DNA from: Methanobacteriota archaeon
Lineage (GTDB): Archaea; Thermoplasmatota; Poseidoniia; Poseidoniales; Thalassarchaeaceae
Length of the DNA stretch: 62,786 bases
Reading direction: 5' to 3'
Assembly (NCBI GenBank): GCA_014239955.1
Contig: JAAZXW010000012.1
Span: 73,617 to 136,402, forward strand
Shown piece by piece: positions 35,706 to 44,394 of the stretch. The first letter of the stretch is position 1. Each line of letters begins with the position of its first letter. The notes beneath the pieces were generated by a model. It ran no database searches. It saw only the letters and a list, made by a program, of their open reading frames with translations, and was not told where the DNA came from. The position numbers and the translations under genes are program-made.

Positions 35706-35717
35706 CTTATGTCCGTA
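35706..35717 (+). promoter_or_regulatory. Putative promoter of the nuo operon
   Basis: CTTATGTCCGTA is identical to the element 20-32 nt upstream of tRNA-Thr. The CTTATG core predicts initiation near 35733, giving a leader of about 30 nt before nuoA. A GAGGGTGAT ribosome-binding site at 35754-35762 precedes ATG 35766 and decides the start. Confidence 0.5.
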
Positions 35718-35765
35718 ATTTTCGTGGCCATGTTCAACGGTCCCTACGGGACCGAGGGTGATGCC

Positions 35766-36224
35766 ATGAGTACCGTAGCGGAGATGTACCTTCCAGTAGC
35801 CGTCATGACCCTAGTTGGAATCGGTTTTCCGGTTGGCAGCTTCATCGCCACTCGCTTCCTCAGACCAACCCCGAAAGGGTCAGATCCCAACAAGACGCGA
35901 TCCCTCCTCCTCCCGGGTTATGAGACCGATCACAGCCTCTACATCCGAAGGGACTCCACCTACGAGTGCGGCTCCGATCCACTCGGGGATGCGGACATCA
36001 ATTTCCACTTCCAGTACTACTGGTACGCCATAGTCTTCCTAGTGTTCGACATCGCATTCATGTTCCTAGCCTTCGGTGGGGTGATGGCCATCCAAAAGGG
36101 GAATGGGGTACTAACTGACGAGGGAGCGATAACCAGCGCCCTGCTGACGATGTCAATCTTCATGCTCCTCATGGGCCTTGGGGTTTGGCACGTCTTCAGG
36201 AAAAGAGGAAGGATATACATCTGA
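35766..36224 (+). CDS. nuoA: Complex I subunit NuoA
   Basis: Membrane subunit of the proton-pumping quinone-reducing complex I. Three helices are visible (about 5-25, 87-107 and 120-140). The conserved loop YECGSDPLGDADINFHFQYY contains the Cys of the family (YECG motif), followed by YAIVFLVFDIAFMFL, equivalent to the conserved D-x-E-x-x-F helix. Upstream in-frame ATGs at 35709 and 35730 exist, but 35766 has the strong ribosome site and lies after the predicted transcription start. First gene of the 11-gene operon; 8 bp before nuoB. Confidence 0.92.
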   Translation: MSTVAEMYLPVAVMTLVGIGFPVGSFIATRFLRPTPKGSDPNKTRSLLLPGYETDHSLYIRRDSTYECGSDPLGDADINFHFQYYWYAIVFLVFDIAFMFLAFGGVMAIQKGNGVLTDEGAITSALLTMSIFMLLMGLGVWHVFRKRGRIYI

Positions 36225-36232
36225 GGGATTCG

Positions 36233-36829
36233 ATGGACGGAGATGGACAGAACTACTCGGTTTTCAACAGCAGAATGCTGGTGGACACAGTCGGCGATAT
36301 CACCGACGAGGCCCTGAAGGCCAGCAAAATCAAGGATGTCATCGGAGTCCTAGTTGGACGAGTGTTCAACTGGAGCCAGAGAAAGTCCCTCTTCCCGCTC
36401 CATCTTGGCATCAAGTGCTGTGCCCTCGAGATGGCAGCAGCCGGAGCAAGCAGGTTCGACGCCGAGCGCTTCGGGGTGTTCTTCCGTTCGAGCCCGAGGC
36501 AGTGCGACGTACTCCTGGTCAATGGCCCAATTAGCAAGAAGTTCGCTGATCCGATCGTCAGGCTTTGGGAGCAGATGCCAGAGCCCAAGTGGTGCATCGC
36601 CATGGGTGAGTGCGCCATATCAGGTGGCCCCTACTTCCAATCATACAACATCCTGGAGGGCGTTGACACGATCATCCCAGTTGACGTATACATCCCCGGG
36701 TGCCCACCAAGGCCCGAGGCTCTAATCGATGGGTTCGACAAGCTCCGTCAGAAGATCATCCGAATTGGAGCTGCTCCAGACGATGACGCGCCTGAATCGA
36801 ATAAACCCATCATCATTGGAGATGTCTAG
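36233..36829 (+). CDS. nuoB: Complex I subunit NuoB
   Basis: Holds the N2 [4Fe-4S] cluster next to the quinone site. Cluster ligands are visible as the tandem Cys in IKCCALEMAAAG, the Cys in MGECAISGGPY and the Cys in IPGCPPRPEAL. The sequences LFPLHLGIKCC and SPRQCDVLLVNGPIS match the family. Length of 198 residues is normal. The frame extends upstream into nuoA; ATG 36233 with a GAGGG site overlapping the nuoA stop is preferred. The conserved Ser/Thr and Arg around the quinone pocket are present. Confidence 0.96.
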   Translation: MDGDGQNYSVFNSRMLVDTVGDITDEALKASKIKDVIGVLVGRVFNWSQRKSLFPLHLGIKCCALEMAAAGASRFDAERFGVFFRSSPRQCDVLLVNGPISKKFADPIVRLWEQMPEPKWCIAMGECAISGGPYFQSYNILEGVDTIIPVDVYIPGCPPRPEALIDGFDKLRQKIIRIGAAPDDDAPESNKPIIIGDV

Positions 36830-36834
36830 GAGGG

Positions 36835-37500
36835 ATGGAATTGGGCAAGGTCGTTCCAACATCAAATCAGAAGTCAGCCGCCGAGGCAATGGCATCCGCT
36901 CTATCCTCCATGGACGGAGTCGATGCGGTGGTTTCGGAGAGGAAAAACGGCACAAGCCCACGAAACATAGTATCAGTCGACTGCTCGAGCGAGAATTGGC
37001 GCCCTTTGGCAGTGTGCATGAAGATTGAGCACGGTGTAGACTACTGTTCCATGATCACAGGCATCCATTGGCCAGAGGGTTCCCCTGACAAGAACTGGGA
37101 GGTGATCTACCACTTCATGAGGATGGGGGTCACTGATCCCCCGGTGGTCGACGGCATGATCCAGCCTATCGTCAAGGACCCCTCGAAGTTGGAAGGGAAA
37201 GACGTCCCCCTGGAGATCGAAGTGAGAATAGCGCTCCCAGAAACAAGAGAGCCCACGGTAGCATCTGTTCAGGACATCTGGGTCGGAGCAGACTGGAACG
37301 AGAAGGAGACGTGGGATCTTGTCGGTATAGACTTCGAGGGGCACGAAGGAATGCGCAGGGTTCTGCAACCACATGAGACCCCAGTTGGATTCCACCCTCT
37401 CCAGAAGCAACACAAGCTCAGATACCACGACTTCGAGGAAATGTACGACGATGCCCAAGGATTCCTGAGGAAGCCATCGGATACTGGGAAGATCAAGTGA
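36835..37500 (+). CDS. nuoC: Complex I subunit NuoC
   Basis: Peripheral-arm subunit (30-kDa type) of 221 residues. The core reads WEVIYHFMRMG, VPLEIEVRIALPETREPTVASVQDIWVGADWNEKETWDLVGIDFEGHEGMRRVL, here recognised by the segments DIWVGADWNEKETWDLVGI and FEGHEGMRRVL, the family signature. The C-terminus has PHETPVGFHPLQKQHK. The Shine-Dalgarno AGGAGGG lies directly against ATG 36835, unusually close; the in-frame TTG 36841 is an alternative start with standard spacing. 5 bp after nuoB. Confidence 0.93.
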   Translation: MELGKVVPTSNQKSAAEAMASALSSMDGVDAVVSERKNGTSPRNIVSVDCSSENWRPLAVCMKIEHGVDYCSMITGIHWPEGSPDKNWEVIYHFMRMGVTDPPVVDGMIQPIVKDPSKLEGKDVPLEIEVRIALPETREPTVASVQDIWVGADWNEKETWDLVGIDFEGHEGMRRVLQPHETPVGFHPLQKQHKLRYHDFEEMYDDAQGFLRKPSDTGKIK

Positions 37501-37509
37501 GGTGAGAAT

Positions 37510-38646
37510 ATGGCAGAAATGTGGATTTCAATGGGCCCGCAGCATCCGATGACCCATGGCCTATGGACACTCAAGGTGAAGGTCGACGGTGAGACCGTTG
37601 TCGACACCGAGCCCGATTTGGGTTACATCCATCGCGGAGTGGAGAAAATCTGCGAGGCAAGGGACTTCACGCAAATCACAACCTACTGTGACAGGCTGTG
37701 TTATGCCAGCGCTAACACATGGTCACACTCCTACATCTACGCAGTCGAGGACCTCCTCGAGGTCGAGGTCCCAGAGAGGGCCGAGTACATCCGACTAATC
37801 GCAGTCGAACTGCAGAGGGTAGCTTCCCACCTGATGTGGCTTGGGGCATATGGGCCCGACATCGGAAACCTGTCTGTGATGGTCTGGTGCCTGAGGGAGA
37901 GGGAGATGATGATGGATCTACTCCAGGAGCTCGGTGGTTCGAGAATGCACTACAACTTCCCCCGTGTGGGAGGGGTGAAGAGGGACCTTCCTCATGGATT
38001 CGCACAGAGGGCAAGGGCAAAGGTCAGCCTTTTCCTAAACCGAATCCAAGAGTACGAGGCCCTGTTCGACGAGAGCACAATCTTCCTGATCAGGACACAG
38101 GGGGTCGGCTACTCCAAACCAGAGGAGATGGTCAACCATGGCGTAACCGGGCCCAACCTGAGGGCCGGTGGCGTAAACTACGACATCAGAACTGCACATC
38201 CCTACTCTGTCTACAGCGAGTTGGACTGGGAGCCCCCCGTCGAGCGACCATCGATCAAGGGCGCGGACTGCTATGACAGGTACAGAATCCGCGTCGAGGA
38301 GATGAGGGTCAGTGCCATGATGGTACTGGAGGCACTGGACAAGATTCCCCGCGGGGCAGACACATACCACGAACCAGGGGATCCCGCCATTCTCGCCAAA
38401 GCACCCAGCAGAGCTCCAGAGGGAACTTCCGGATCCCACCACTTCGAGGACAGTCGCGGCGAATCTATGTTCTACCTCGCCGGTGGCGGCGAGGGCAGGG
38501 GGAAGATGCCATACAGGGTCTCAATCCGTTCTCCCATGTTCATCACCATTCCTTATGCATCCAAGTGCATGGTGGGTTACAAGGTAGCCGATATTCCTGC
38601 GATTATGGGTTCCTTTGACCCATGCATAGGGGAGACAGACAGGTGA
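37510..38646 (+). CDS. nuoD: Complex I subunit NuoD
   Basis: The 49-kDa-type subunit that, with NuoB, forms the quinone site. N-terminal GPQHPMTHG contains the conserved His loop; further on YIHRGVEKICEARDFTQITTYCDRL, LRAGGVNYDIR, DCYDRYRIRVEEMR and the C-terminal SFDPCIGETDR (normally FDPVMGEVDR) are seen. Length is 378 residues. A perfect GAGGTGA site overlaps the nuoC stop. The C-terminus has Cys where Val is usual, a conservative oddity only. Confidence 0.96.
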   Translation: MAEMWISMGPQHPMTHGLWTLKVKVDGETVVDTEPDLGYIHRGVEKICEARDFTQITTYCDRLCYASANTWSHSYIYAVEDLLEVEVPERAEYIRLIAVELQRVASHLMWLGAYGPDIGNLSVMVWCLREREMMMDLLQELGGSRMHYNFPRVGGVKRDLPHGFAQRARAKVSLFLNRIQEYEALFDESTIFLIRTQGVGYSKPEEMVNHGVTGPNLRAGGVNYDIRTAHPYSVYSELDWEPPVERPSIKGADCYDRYRIRVEEMRVSAMMVLEALDKIPRGADTYHEPGDPAILAKAPSRAPEGTSGSHHFEDSRGESMFYLAGGGEGRGKMPYRVSIRSPMFITIPYASKCMVGYKVADIPAIMGSFDPCIGETDR

Positions 38647-38647
38647 T

Positions 38648-40315
38648 ATGATGGCTACTGGCGACTGGTTGGACCTAAGGGGTTGGGTCGAGGGACTAGT
38701 TGGATGGTCAATGGACAATGTCCACGACACACTCCCTTCGAAGGACCTCGACCTCACAGTCACTATTTCCCTTCCGAAGGGGATTTGGCCCGAAGACATC
38801 GTACTGGGCAGGGTTTTGAATCTACAAGGCGGATTCGGGCAGATGCAACCAGCTCTGGAAGGCCTCTTCTCCGCCACGATGATTTGCACGGTAGTCTTCA
38901 CGACGATGATGCTGACAATGCTCCCAATACCATACATCGAGAGGAAGTTCATCGGCCGGCTGATGGACAGACTCGGGGCCACGACCACACTCAGGAGCCT
39001 CTGGATTGGTGAGAGCGGCGTCACTGCGGGAGAATGGTGGAATCAACTTCCTTTCGGCATGGGCGTCCCAATAGGGTGGTTGAACAAGACCCTGAACTCG
39101 ATATGGGGGAATGATCACCACTTGGAGGCGGTTTCTAGGGTAAACAACAGGGGCTACCACGGCTATTGGTTCCTCCTACCGGGGTTCTTCCAGGCCTTCG
39201 CCGACTTCACCAAATTCGCAGGCAAGGAGCACATCGTTCCCAAGGAAGCCGACAAGCCGGTTTACGAGGTCGCACCGGTGATCATCATTTCCACGACCGT
39301 TCTCGTCTTCGCCTTCATTCCGTTCGGCCCGCACTTCTACGTCTCAAGCCCAGAACTCTCGGTAGTCTTCATGATGGCCATCTTCGGGGTTGCCCCCCTG
39401 GGTGTCTTCTTCGCCGGATGGTCTTCCAACAACAAGTACACCCTGATCGGGGGAATGAGGTCGGCTGCCCAGCTAACCGCTTATGAGATCCCCCTCCTCA
39501 TCACAGTCCTCGGAGTTTGCGTGATCAGCGGCTCGTTCAACTTGATAGAGATCGTCGACTTCCAGGCTGAAGAGTCCAATGTGTGGAACCTGTTCATGCT
39601 CCCACTAGGCGCAGCCCTCTTCCTGATCACCATGATCGCCGAGGTGGAGCGCATCCCCTTCGACATGCCAGAAGCCGAGGCGGAGCTCGTAGAGGGATGG
39701 TGGACCGAGTACGGGGGGATGCGATGGGGCCTCATGTTCGCGGCCGAGTACCAACGCTGCTACGCTGCCTGCCTGCTATTCGCACTCTTCTTCCTCGGTG
39801 GCTGGGAGGCTCCCTTCCAGGGCACAATGGAGTCACTGCCTATCGTAGGCGGGCCTCTCGAGTTCCTCCTATCCCTGATTCCCGGAATAGCCTGGGTCCT
39901 GATCAAGGCATGGGCCCTATTCGCAGTATTCGTCTGGATTAGGGCCTCACTGCACAGGGTTAGGACCGATCAGATCCTCGAGTTCGGATGGCAATGGCTA
40001 CTCCCTCTGTCCATAGTCAACCTAGCCGTGGCTATGTTCCTCAGGGTTTGGGTTTGGGATGGCAGCTGGGGCATTGTGGCACCAGTGGTGATGATCCTGT
40101 CCGGCATAGTCGGGCTGGTGATACTCGTTGTCGACGAGGACAAGGAGGCCCTTGAGAGCATGAGGAGGCCATACAGCACATACGCTGTCACAAAGGCATA
40201 CCCCGGAAGGCACCCCGACTCCAAACTAGAAGATCTCCAGAGGCAGTACACCTCATATTCCGCGGTGAAGGCAGAGTCCCCTGCTAGCTCGCCAGATACG
40301 GAGGCAGTCACATGA
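38648..40315 (+). CDS. nuoH: Complex I subunit NuoH, enlarged
   Basis: Membrane subunit that links the quinone cavity to the proton path. The core is typical: PIPYIERKFIGRLMDRLGA, GFFQAFADFTKFAGKEHIVPKEAD, GMRSAAQLTAYEIPL and ERIPFDMPEAEAELVEGWWTEYGG with the conserved Glu/Asp cluster. At 555 residues it is well above the usual 320-420. The extra length comes from an N-terminal extension (about 75 residues), an insert of about 50 residues with EWWNQLPFGMGVPIGWLNK and WGNDHHLEAVS between the first and second conserved loops, and a C-terminal extension of about 60 residues. Starts 1 bp after the nuoD stop. Confidence 0.95.
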   Translation: MMATGDWLDLRGWVEGLVGWSMDNVHDTLPSKDLDLTVTISLPKGIWPEDIVLGRVLNLQGGFGQMQPALEGLFSATMICTVVFTTMMLTMLPIPYIERKFIGRLMDRLGATTTLRSLWIGESGVTAGEWWNQLPFGMGVPIGWLNKTLNSIWGNDHHLEAVSRVNNRGYHGYWFLLPGFFQAFADFTKFAGKEHIVPKEADKPVYEVAPVIIISTTVLVFAFIPFGPHFYVSSPELSVVFMMAIFGVAPLGVFFAGWSSNNKYTLIGGMRSAAQLTAYEIPLLITVLGVCVISGSFNLIEIVDFQAEESNVWNLFMLPLGAALFLITMIAEVERIPFDMPEAEAELVEGWWTEYGGMRWGLMFAAEYQRCYAACLLFALFFLGGWEAPFQGTMESLPIVGGPLEFLLSLIPGIAWVLIKAWALFAVFVWIRASLHRVRTDQILEFGWQWLLPLSIVNLAVAMFLRVWVWDGSWGIVAPVVMILSGIVGLVILVVDEDKEALESMRRPYSTYAVTKAYPGRHPDSKLEDLQRQYTSYSAVKAESPASSPDTEAVT

Positions 40316-41265
40316 GTTACCACCCGCACGGTACCCCCAGCTTCCGGAACCTCGTGGTCAGGCCCATGTGGATCACCCTGAAGACCGCTCTGCGAACAGT
40401 CCCATACCTCGGCAAGCTCAAGTTCCTCAAGAGCGGATATCACGCCCAACCAGCTGACATGCTAGACCCCGAGACATCCAGAAGAGTCGGTGACTCGCAC
40501 CCTAGCACCGAACAGAAGTTCTCCGCTGATAGGGAGACGAGCCAGCTTATGCCTTTCGTGGAAAGGCCAGTGACCGTGATGTACCCATACGAGAGACTGG
40601 ATGACCTCGAGCCATGGCTTTTTGTCCCTGGGAACTACAACGGGAGGATTGGGGTGATCTGGGAGACTTGCACTGCTTGCAAGCAGTGTGTCAGGGCATG
40701 CCCCAACGATTGCTTGCACATGACCTCGGAGGTTAGGGTGAACGTCCTGGATACGGCCGACGAGGGGGATGAGTGGCATGGATTCGGCAATGAGGTCGAG
40801 GTCGGTGGCCTTGCTGCCATTCCTAGGGATGACTTCCACGAGATCGAGGAGCAGCACGATCTGGTCAAGGACCACACATCGGCTCCCCAGCAGTACGAGT
40901 TCGGAGAGATTATCGACATCACAGGAGACGTAGCTACGGTAAACTGGATGGATGGCTCAGGCCACCATGACGTCGATCTTAGTGTGATCAAGCCAGCAGA
41001 GGAGGACATAGTATCGGGTAGGATCGACCTCGGGAGGTGCATGTTCTGCGGCCTTTGCATGGAGGCATGTCCGTTCGAGTCATTCTTCATGACAAACGAG
41101 TACGACGGAATGTCCGGTTTCTCAAGAGAAGACCTATGGATGGATGCAGGCAGGACCAGAGTACTGCCGTCGGTCCACAAGGAGAGGGTGGACATGGAAC
41201 TGGCCAAGCGTGCCAAGAAGGAGAAGTCCAAGCGGGAAAGGAAGGCAGCCAAGGCGGAGGCATGA
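40312..41265 (+). CDS. nuoI: Complex I subunit NuoI with a large insert between its ferredoxin motifs
   Basis: Carries two [4Fe-4S] clusters (N6a/N6b) that feed electrons to NuoB. The two motifs are CTACKQCVRACPNDC and CMFCGLCMEACPFES, both complete. They are separated by about 108 residues, whereas typical NuoI has about 25-35, so an insert of roughly 75 acidic/His-containing residues (DTADEGDEWHGFGNEVEVGG to WMDGSGHHDVDLS) lies between them. There is also an N-terminal extension and a basic, Lys-rich C-terminus. Length is 317 against about 160-200 normally. ATG overlaps the nuoH stop by 4 bp. Confidence 0.94.
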   Translation: MSYHPHGTPSFRNLVVRPMWITLKTALRTVPYLGKLKFLKSGYHAQPADMLDPETSRRVGDSHPSTEQKFSADRETSQLMPFVERPVTVMYPYERLDDLEPWLFVPGNYNGRIGVIWETCTACKQCVRACPNDCLHMTSEVRVNVLDTADEGDEWHGFGNEVEVGGLAAIPRDDFHEIEEQHDLVKDHTSAPQQYEFGEIIDITGDVATVNWMDGSGHHDVDLSVIKPAEEDIVSGRIDLGRCMFCGLCMEACPFESFFMTNEYDGMSGFSREDLWMDAGRTRVLPSVHKERVDMELAKRAKKEKSKRERKAAKAEA

Positions 41266-41804
41266 TCATGGTCGACTTCGAGTCGGTAATCTTCGTCATC
41301 GTCTCCGGTGCCGCCATAGTCGGAGCCCTGGGATGCGTCTTCTCCTCGAGAGTGGCTCACTCCCTGCTCTGGCTGATGTTCACATTCTTCGCAGTCGCAG
41401 CGGCATTCCTAATGGCCAGCGCGGAGATGCTCGCCGCAATCCAGATCCTGGTCTACCTCGGCTCTGTGATGCTAGTTGTCCAATTTGGTGTGATGCTGAC
41501 CCGTCGCAGGATCCAGGACGTCGAGTCTCTCCCCACCCTGAACGCAATCTCGGCGGTTTCCAGCGTAGGTGTATTCGCATTCATACTAGTCCTCCTGAGG
41601 GGGATGATGGAACACTCGATGTGGGACGCCGACTCATCCACTGCACCCACCACGATTGAATTCGCTGACGCGATCTTCAACGATTGGACGATGGCCACGG
41701 TGATTCTCGGATTGTTGCTGGCGATGGCAATGATTGGCGCGTCCTACCTAGTGAGGGACGAGAGGCTCGTCAACCTCCTCTGGGACATGGGGGCCGAGGA
41801 ATGA
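41262..41804 (+). CDS. nuoJ: Complex I subunit NuoJ
   Basis: Membrane subunit with five hydrophobic helices in about 180 residues. The conserved pi-bulge helix segment LLWLMFTFFAVAAAFLMASAEMLAAIQILVYLGSVMLVVQFGVML is recognised by FLMASAEMLAAIQILVYLGS and VMLVVQFGVM. ATG 41262 overlaps the nuoI stop (ATGA) and has GGAGG upstream; ATG 41268 is a possible alternative. The frame is open back to 41037, but that is inside nuoI. Confidence 0.92.
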   Translation: MIMVDFESVIFVIVSGAAIVGALGCVFSSRVAHSLLWLMFTFFAVAAAFLMASAEMLAAIQILVYLGSVMLVVQFGVMLTRRRIQDVESLPTLNAISAVSSVGVFAFILVLLRGMMEHSMWDADSSTAPTTIEFADAIFNDWTMATVILGLLLAMAMIGASYLVRDERLVNLLWDMGAEE

Positions 41805-42103
41805 TTGACCCAAGCTGGATTGCAGCCCTAGGAGTCATCCTATTCGGGATCGGACTTCTTGGCACATTCTACCACAAGAATGCGATCGTTGTTCTAATGT
41901 GCATCGAGCTTATGCTCAACGCCGCCAACCTGAACTTCGTCGCAGCAGCCTCCCACTACGGTGATGTGGACGGCTGGGTCTTCACAGCCATTGCAATCTC
42001 CATTGCAGCCGCCGAAGTAGCAATCGGACTCGCAATACTACTCTCCCTGTACAGTACACAGGGGACGATCTCGCTCGATGGAGCGAGGGAGCTCAGGAAC
42101 TAG
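41801..42103 (+). CDS. nuoK: Complex I subunit NuoK
   Basis: A 100-residue three-helix proton-channel subunit. Helix 2 contains the conserved Glu in VVLMCIELMLNAANLNFVA, and helix 3 a second Glu in ISIAAAEVAIGLAILLSLY. ATG overlaps the nuoJ stop by 4 bp (ATGA), and GAGG precedes it. The longer open frame from 41684 lies in nuoJ in another frame and is not used. Confidence 0.95.
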   Translation: MIDPSWIAALGVILFGIGLLGTFYHKNAIVVLMCIELMLNAANLNFVAAASHYGDVDGWVFTAIAISIAAAEVAIGLAILLSLYSTQGTISLDGARELRN

Positions 42104-42111
42104 GTGATTTG

Positions 42112-44394
42112 ATGGCTGGATCTAGCAACGAGTACAATCTCCTCCTGCCCCTCCTACCGGTGCTCTTGGTGGTTCCCGCGTTGTACGTATCCGGGATGGA
42201 GTCGTACGATGCAGCCTTCCTCATCGTCATAGCACCCTTCATAGCCTTCCCGACTATCCTCATTGCCGGTCAATTGTACAACGGGAACGAGACATGGAAG
42301 AACAAGATGAAGGAAGGGGGGATAATTGGCCTCGCAGCCTTGCTAGTCTCCCTCTCAGTCTCCGTGTGGATACTAATCGAGTACCTCGCAGAGATCCACC
42401 ACTTCTCGGGACAGCAGGTCACCTCTTGGATCGAGTGGATCTCCTTCGAGGTCCTGCAGTCGGACTACACCATGAGCTCCAAGAGGGTCATTGGAGTGGG
42501 CGTCTGGATAGACCCAGTAACCCTGATGCTCCTGTTCGTCGCAACCTTCCTCTGCTTCCTGATTTGCTGGTTCAGCCTCGGCTACATGAACACTGACCCG
42601 ATCAACGAAGGCCGTAACCACCGATTCTACGCCGAGTTCGTCCTCTTCGCCATGGGGATGTTCGGAATGGTGCTAGCTGACAACTTCCTGTGGCTGTTCA
42701 TCTTCTGGGAGATCATGGGGCTCTGCTCGTACCTTCTTATCGGATTCTACTTCTGGAAGGAGAGCGCTGCATATGCCGCGAAGAAGGCCTTCCTGACCAC
42801 GAGGGTCGGTGACGTATTCCTGATGGTAGGGCTGCTGATCCTCTATGACATCTACGGTTCACTCGAGTTCTCAGTGATTTTCGCGGACCCCTCCCTCAAT
42901 GGTGCAGTTGACTCAGACAAACTGTTCTGGGCACTTCTGATGCTGTTCGTCGGGGCTGTGGGCAAGTCAGCCCAGTTCCCACTCCACGTTTGGCTCCCCG
43001 ATGCAATGGAGGGCCCGACTCCCGTTTCCGCGCTCATCCACGCAGCCACCATGGTCAATGCCGGACTGTACCTAGTCGCTCGCATGGTGCCATTCGTAGA
43101 TGTGGGCCACCATGGCGTAGCAGGGTTGGAGGAACTCGGCCTGATCGTGGCATACATCGGAGGGTTTACCGCTTTCATGGCAGCATCGATAGCATTCGTG
43201 CAGAATGACATCAAGAAGGTCCTGGCATACTCGACGATGAGCCAACTCGCCTACATCTTCACCGGGCTCGGATCCGCCCTCTGGTTCTACAATCACGGCG
43301 AGCATCACGCTGCCACCTTCGTCTTCGGAGCCTCGATGTTCCACCTATTCAACCACGCCATGGCAAAGGGGATGCTGTTCATGGCCAGCGGATCAGTCAT
43401 CCACGAGGTGCACCATGCCCATGACCACCTGCGTGGGGAAGGACACGATCACGAAGACTTCGATCCGCAGGACATGCGGAACATGGGGGGCCTGGCATCC
43501 AAGATGCCCGTGACCTCGACTGCCATGATGATTGGCTCGATGTCAATCATCGGCATCCCCCTTGTCGGTGGGTTCTGGTCCAAGGAGGGAATCATCGCGG
43601 AGACATGGCTCGCCGCACTGGAGCACGAGCCTCTGATGATCGGGCCCGCAATCCTGATCCTCCTCACTGCTGGCATGACCGGGTTCTACATGTCCAGGAT
43701 GTGGTTCATGACCTTCGCAGGAGAGCCCAAGCACGATGTCGTCAACCACGTCCACGAGTCCACCCCATGGATCAAGGAGCCATTGGTTATCCTGGCAGTG
43801 ATCAGCTCCCTCGGGGGCTTCATCCTCACGCTCTTCGGAGTCATCGACTACCTCTCAGGAGAGTACGACCACCTTGCACTTCACAAGCCCAGCATTCTCG
43901 AGGCGATAGCCTACGAGTTGGAACACGCCTTCCTGCCGCAGAACCCCAATCTGAGGATCATCGGCTGGGCTACCATACTCCTGTCCTTCATCATCGGCCC
44001 GATATTCGCTGCGAGAGTCCATGGAGGGGGCCTGGCCGAGGGACATCGGGCATCTCCCATGGTGGCATGGCTGACCTCACTTTCGGGAATGTTCGGCTCC
44101 CAGGACGCCACGGAGCTGTCCCAGTCCAGCCTCTCGGAGGCCCTCCAGAACCGACTCTACTTCGACTACTACTACGAGCTAGCCCTATCCAAGACCGTAC
44201 TGCCCTTCGCTGCCTTCGCTGCCTGGTTCGACAAGACCGTCATCGACGGCATCATCAAGAAGGTCGCGTCGAACTCAGTCCTCGGCTCTCTCGAGATCAG
44301 GAGGGTCACAACGGGGAGGGCCAGTGACTACATCCTGATGATCGCCGTAGGGGCACTCTCGATTTTCGCCTTGGCTTGGGGGGTGAGTGGCTGA
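42112..44394 (+). CDS. nuoL: Complex I subunit NuoL
   Basis: Largest antiporter-like proton-pumping subunit, 761 residues, with about 16 hydrophobic helices. The signature of the family is clear: FLICWFSLGYM, FWEIMGLCSYLLIGFYFWKESA, AVGKSAQFPLHVWLPDAMEGPTPVSALIHAATMVNAGLYLVAR in pieces, and SSLGGF late. The conserved Lys in VGKSAQFP and Glu in FWEIMG are the proton path residues. An insert rich in His and Asp (HEVHHAHDHLRGEGHDHEDFD, two shorter parts) lies around residues 430-450. Starts at ATG 42112 with AGGTGAT upstream overlapping the nuoK stop. It is longer than the usual 600-650 residues. Confidence 0.95.
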   Translation: MAGSSNEYNLLLPLLPVLLVVPALYVSGMESYDAAFLIVIAPFIAFPTILIAGQLYNGNETWKNKMKEGGIIGLAALLVSLSVSVWILIEYLAEIHHFSGQQVTSWIEWISFEVLQSDYTMSSKRVIGVGVWIDPVTLMLLFVATFLCFLICWFSLGYMNTDPINEGRNHRFYAEFVLFAMGMFGMVLADNFLWLFIFWEIMGLCSYLLIGFYFWKESAAYAAKKAFLTTRVGDVFLMVGLLILYDIYGSLEFSVIFADPSLNGAVDSDKLFWALLMLFVGAVGKSAQFPLHVWLPDAMEGPTPVSALIHAATMVNAGLYLVARMVPFVDVGHHGVAGLEELGLIVAYIGGFTAFMAASIAFVQNDIKKVLAYSTMSQLAYIFTGLGSALWFYNHGEHHAATFVFGASMFHLFNHAMAKGMLFMASGSVIHEVHHAHDHLRGEGHDHEDFDPQDMRNMGGLASKMPVTSTAMMIGSMSIIGIPLVGGFWSKEGIIAETWLAALEHEPLMIGPAILILLTAGMTGFYMSRMWFMTFAGEPKHDVVNHVHESTPWIKEPLVILAVISSLGGFILTLFGVIDYLSGEYDHLALHKPSILEAIAYELEHAFLPQNPNLRIIGWATILLSFIIGPIFAARVHGGGLAEGHRASPMVAWLTSLSGMFGSQDATELSQSSLSEALQNRLYFDYYYELALSKTVLPFAAFAAWFDKTVIDGIIKKVASNSVLGSLEIRRVTTGRASDYILMIAVGALSIFALAWGVSG

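Noticed and set aside
41037-41261. Extended N-terminus for nuoJ
   Set aside because: It lies inside nuoI in another frame; ATG 41262 overlapping the nuoI stop fits the family and the operon style.
43605-44327. 240-codon open frame within nuoL
   Set aside because: Arg/Pro/His-rich shadow of a GC-rich gene; no domain, and nuoL is unambiguous in the other frame.
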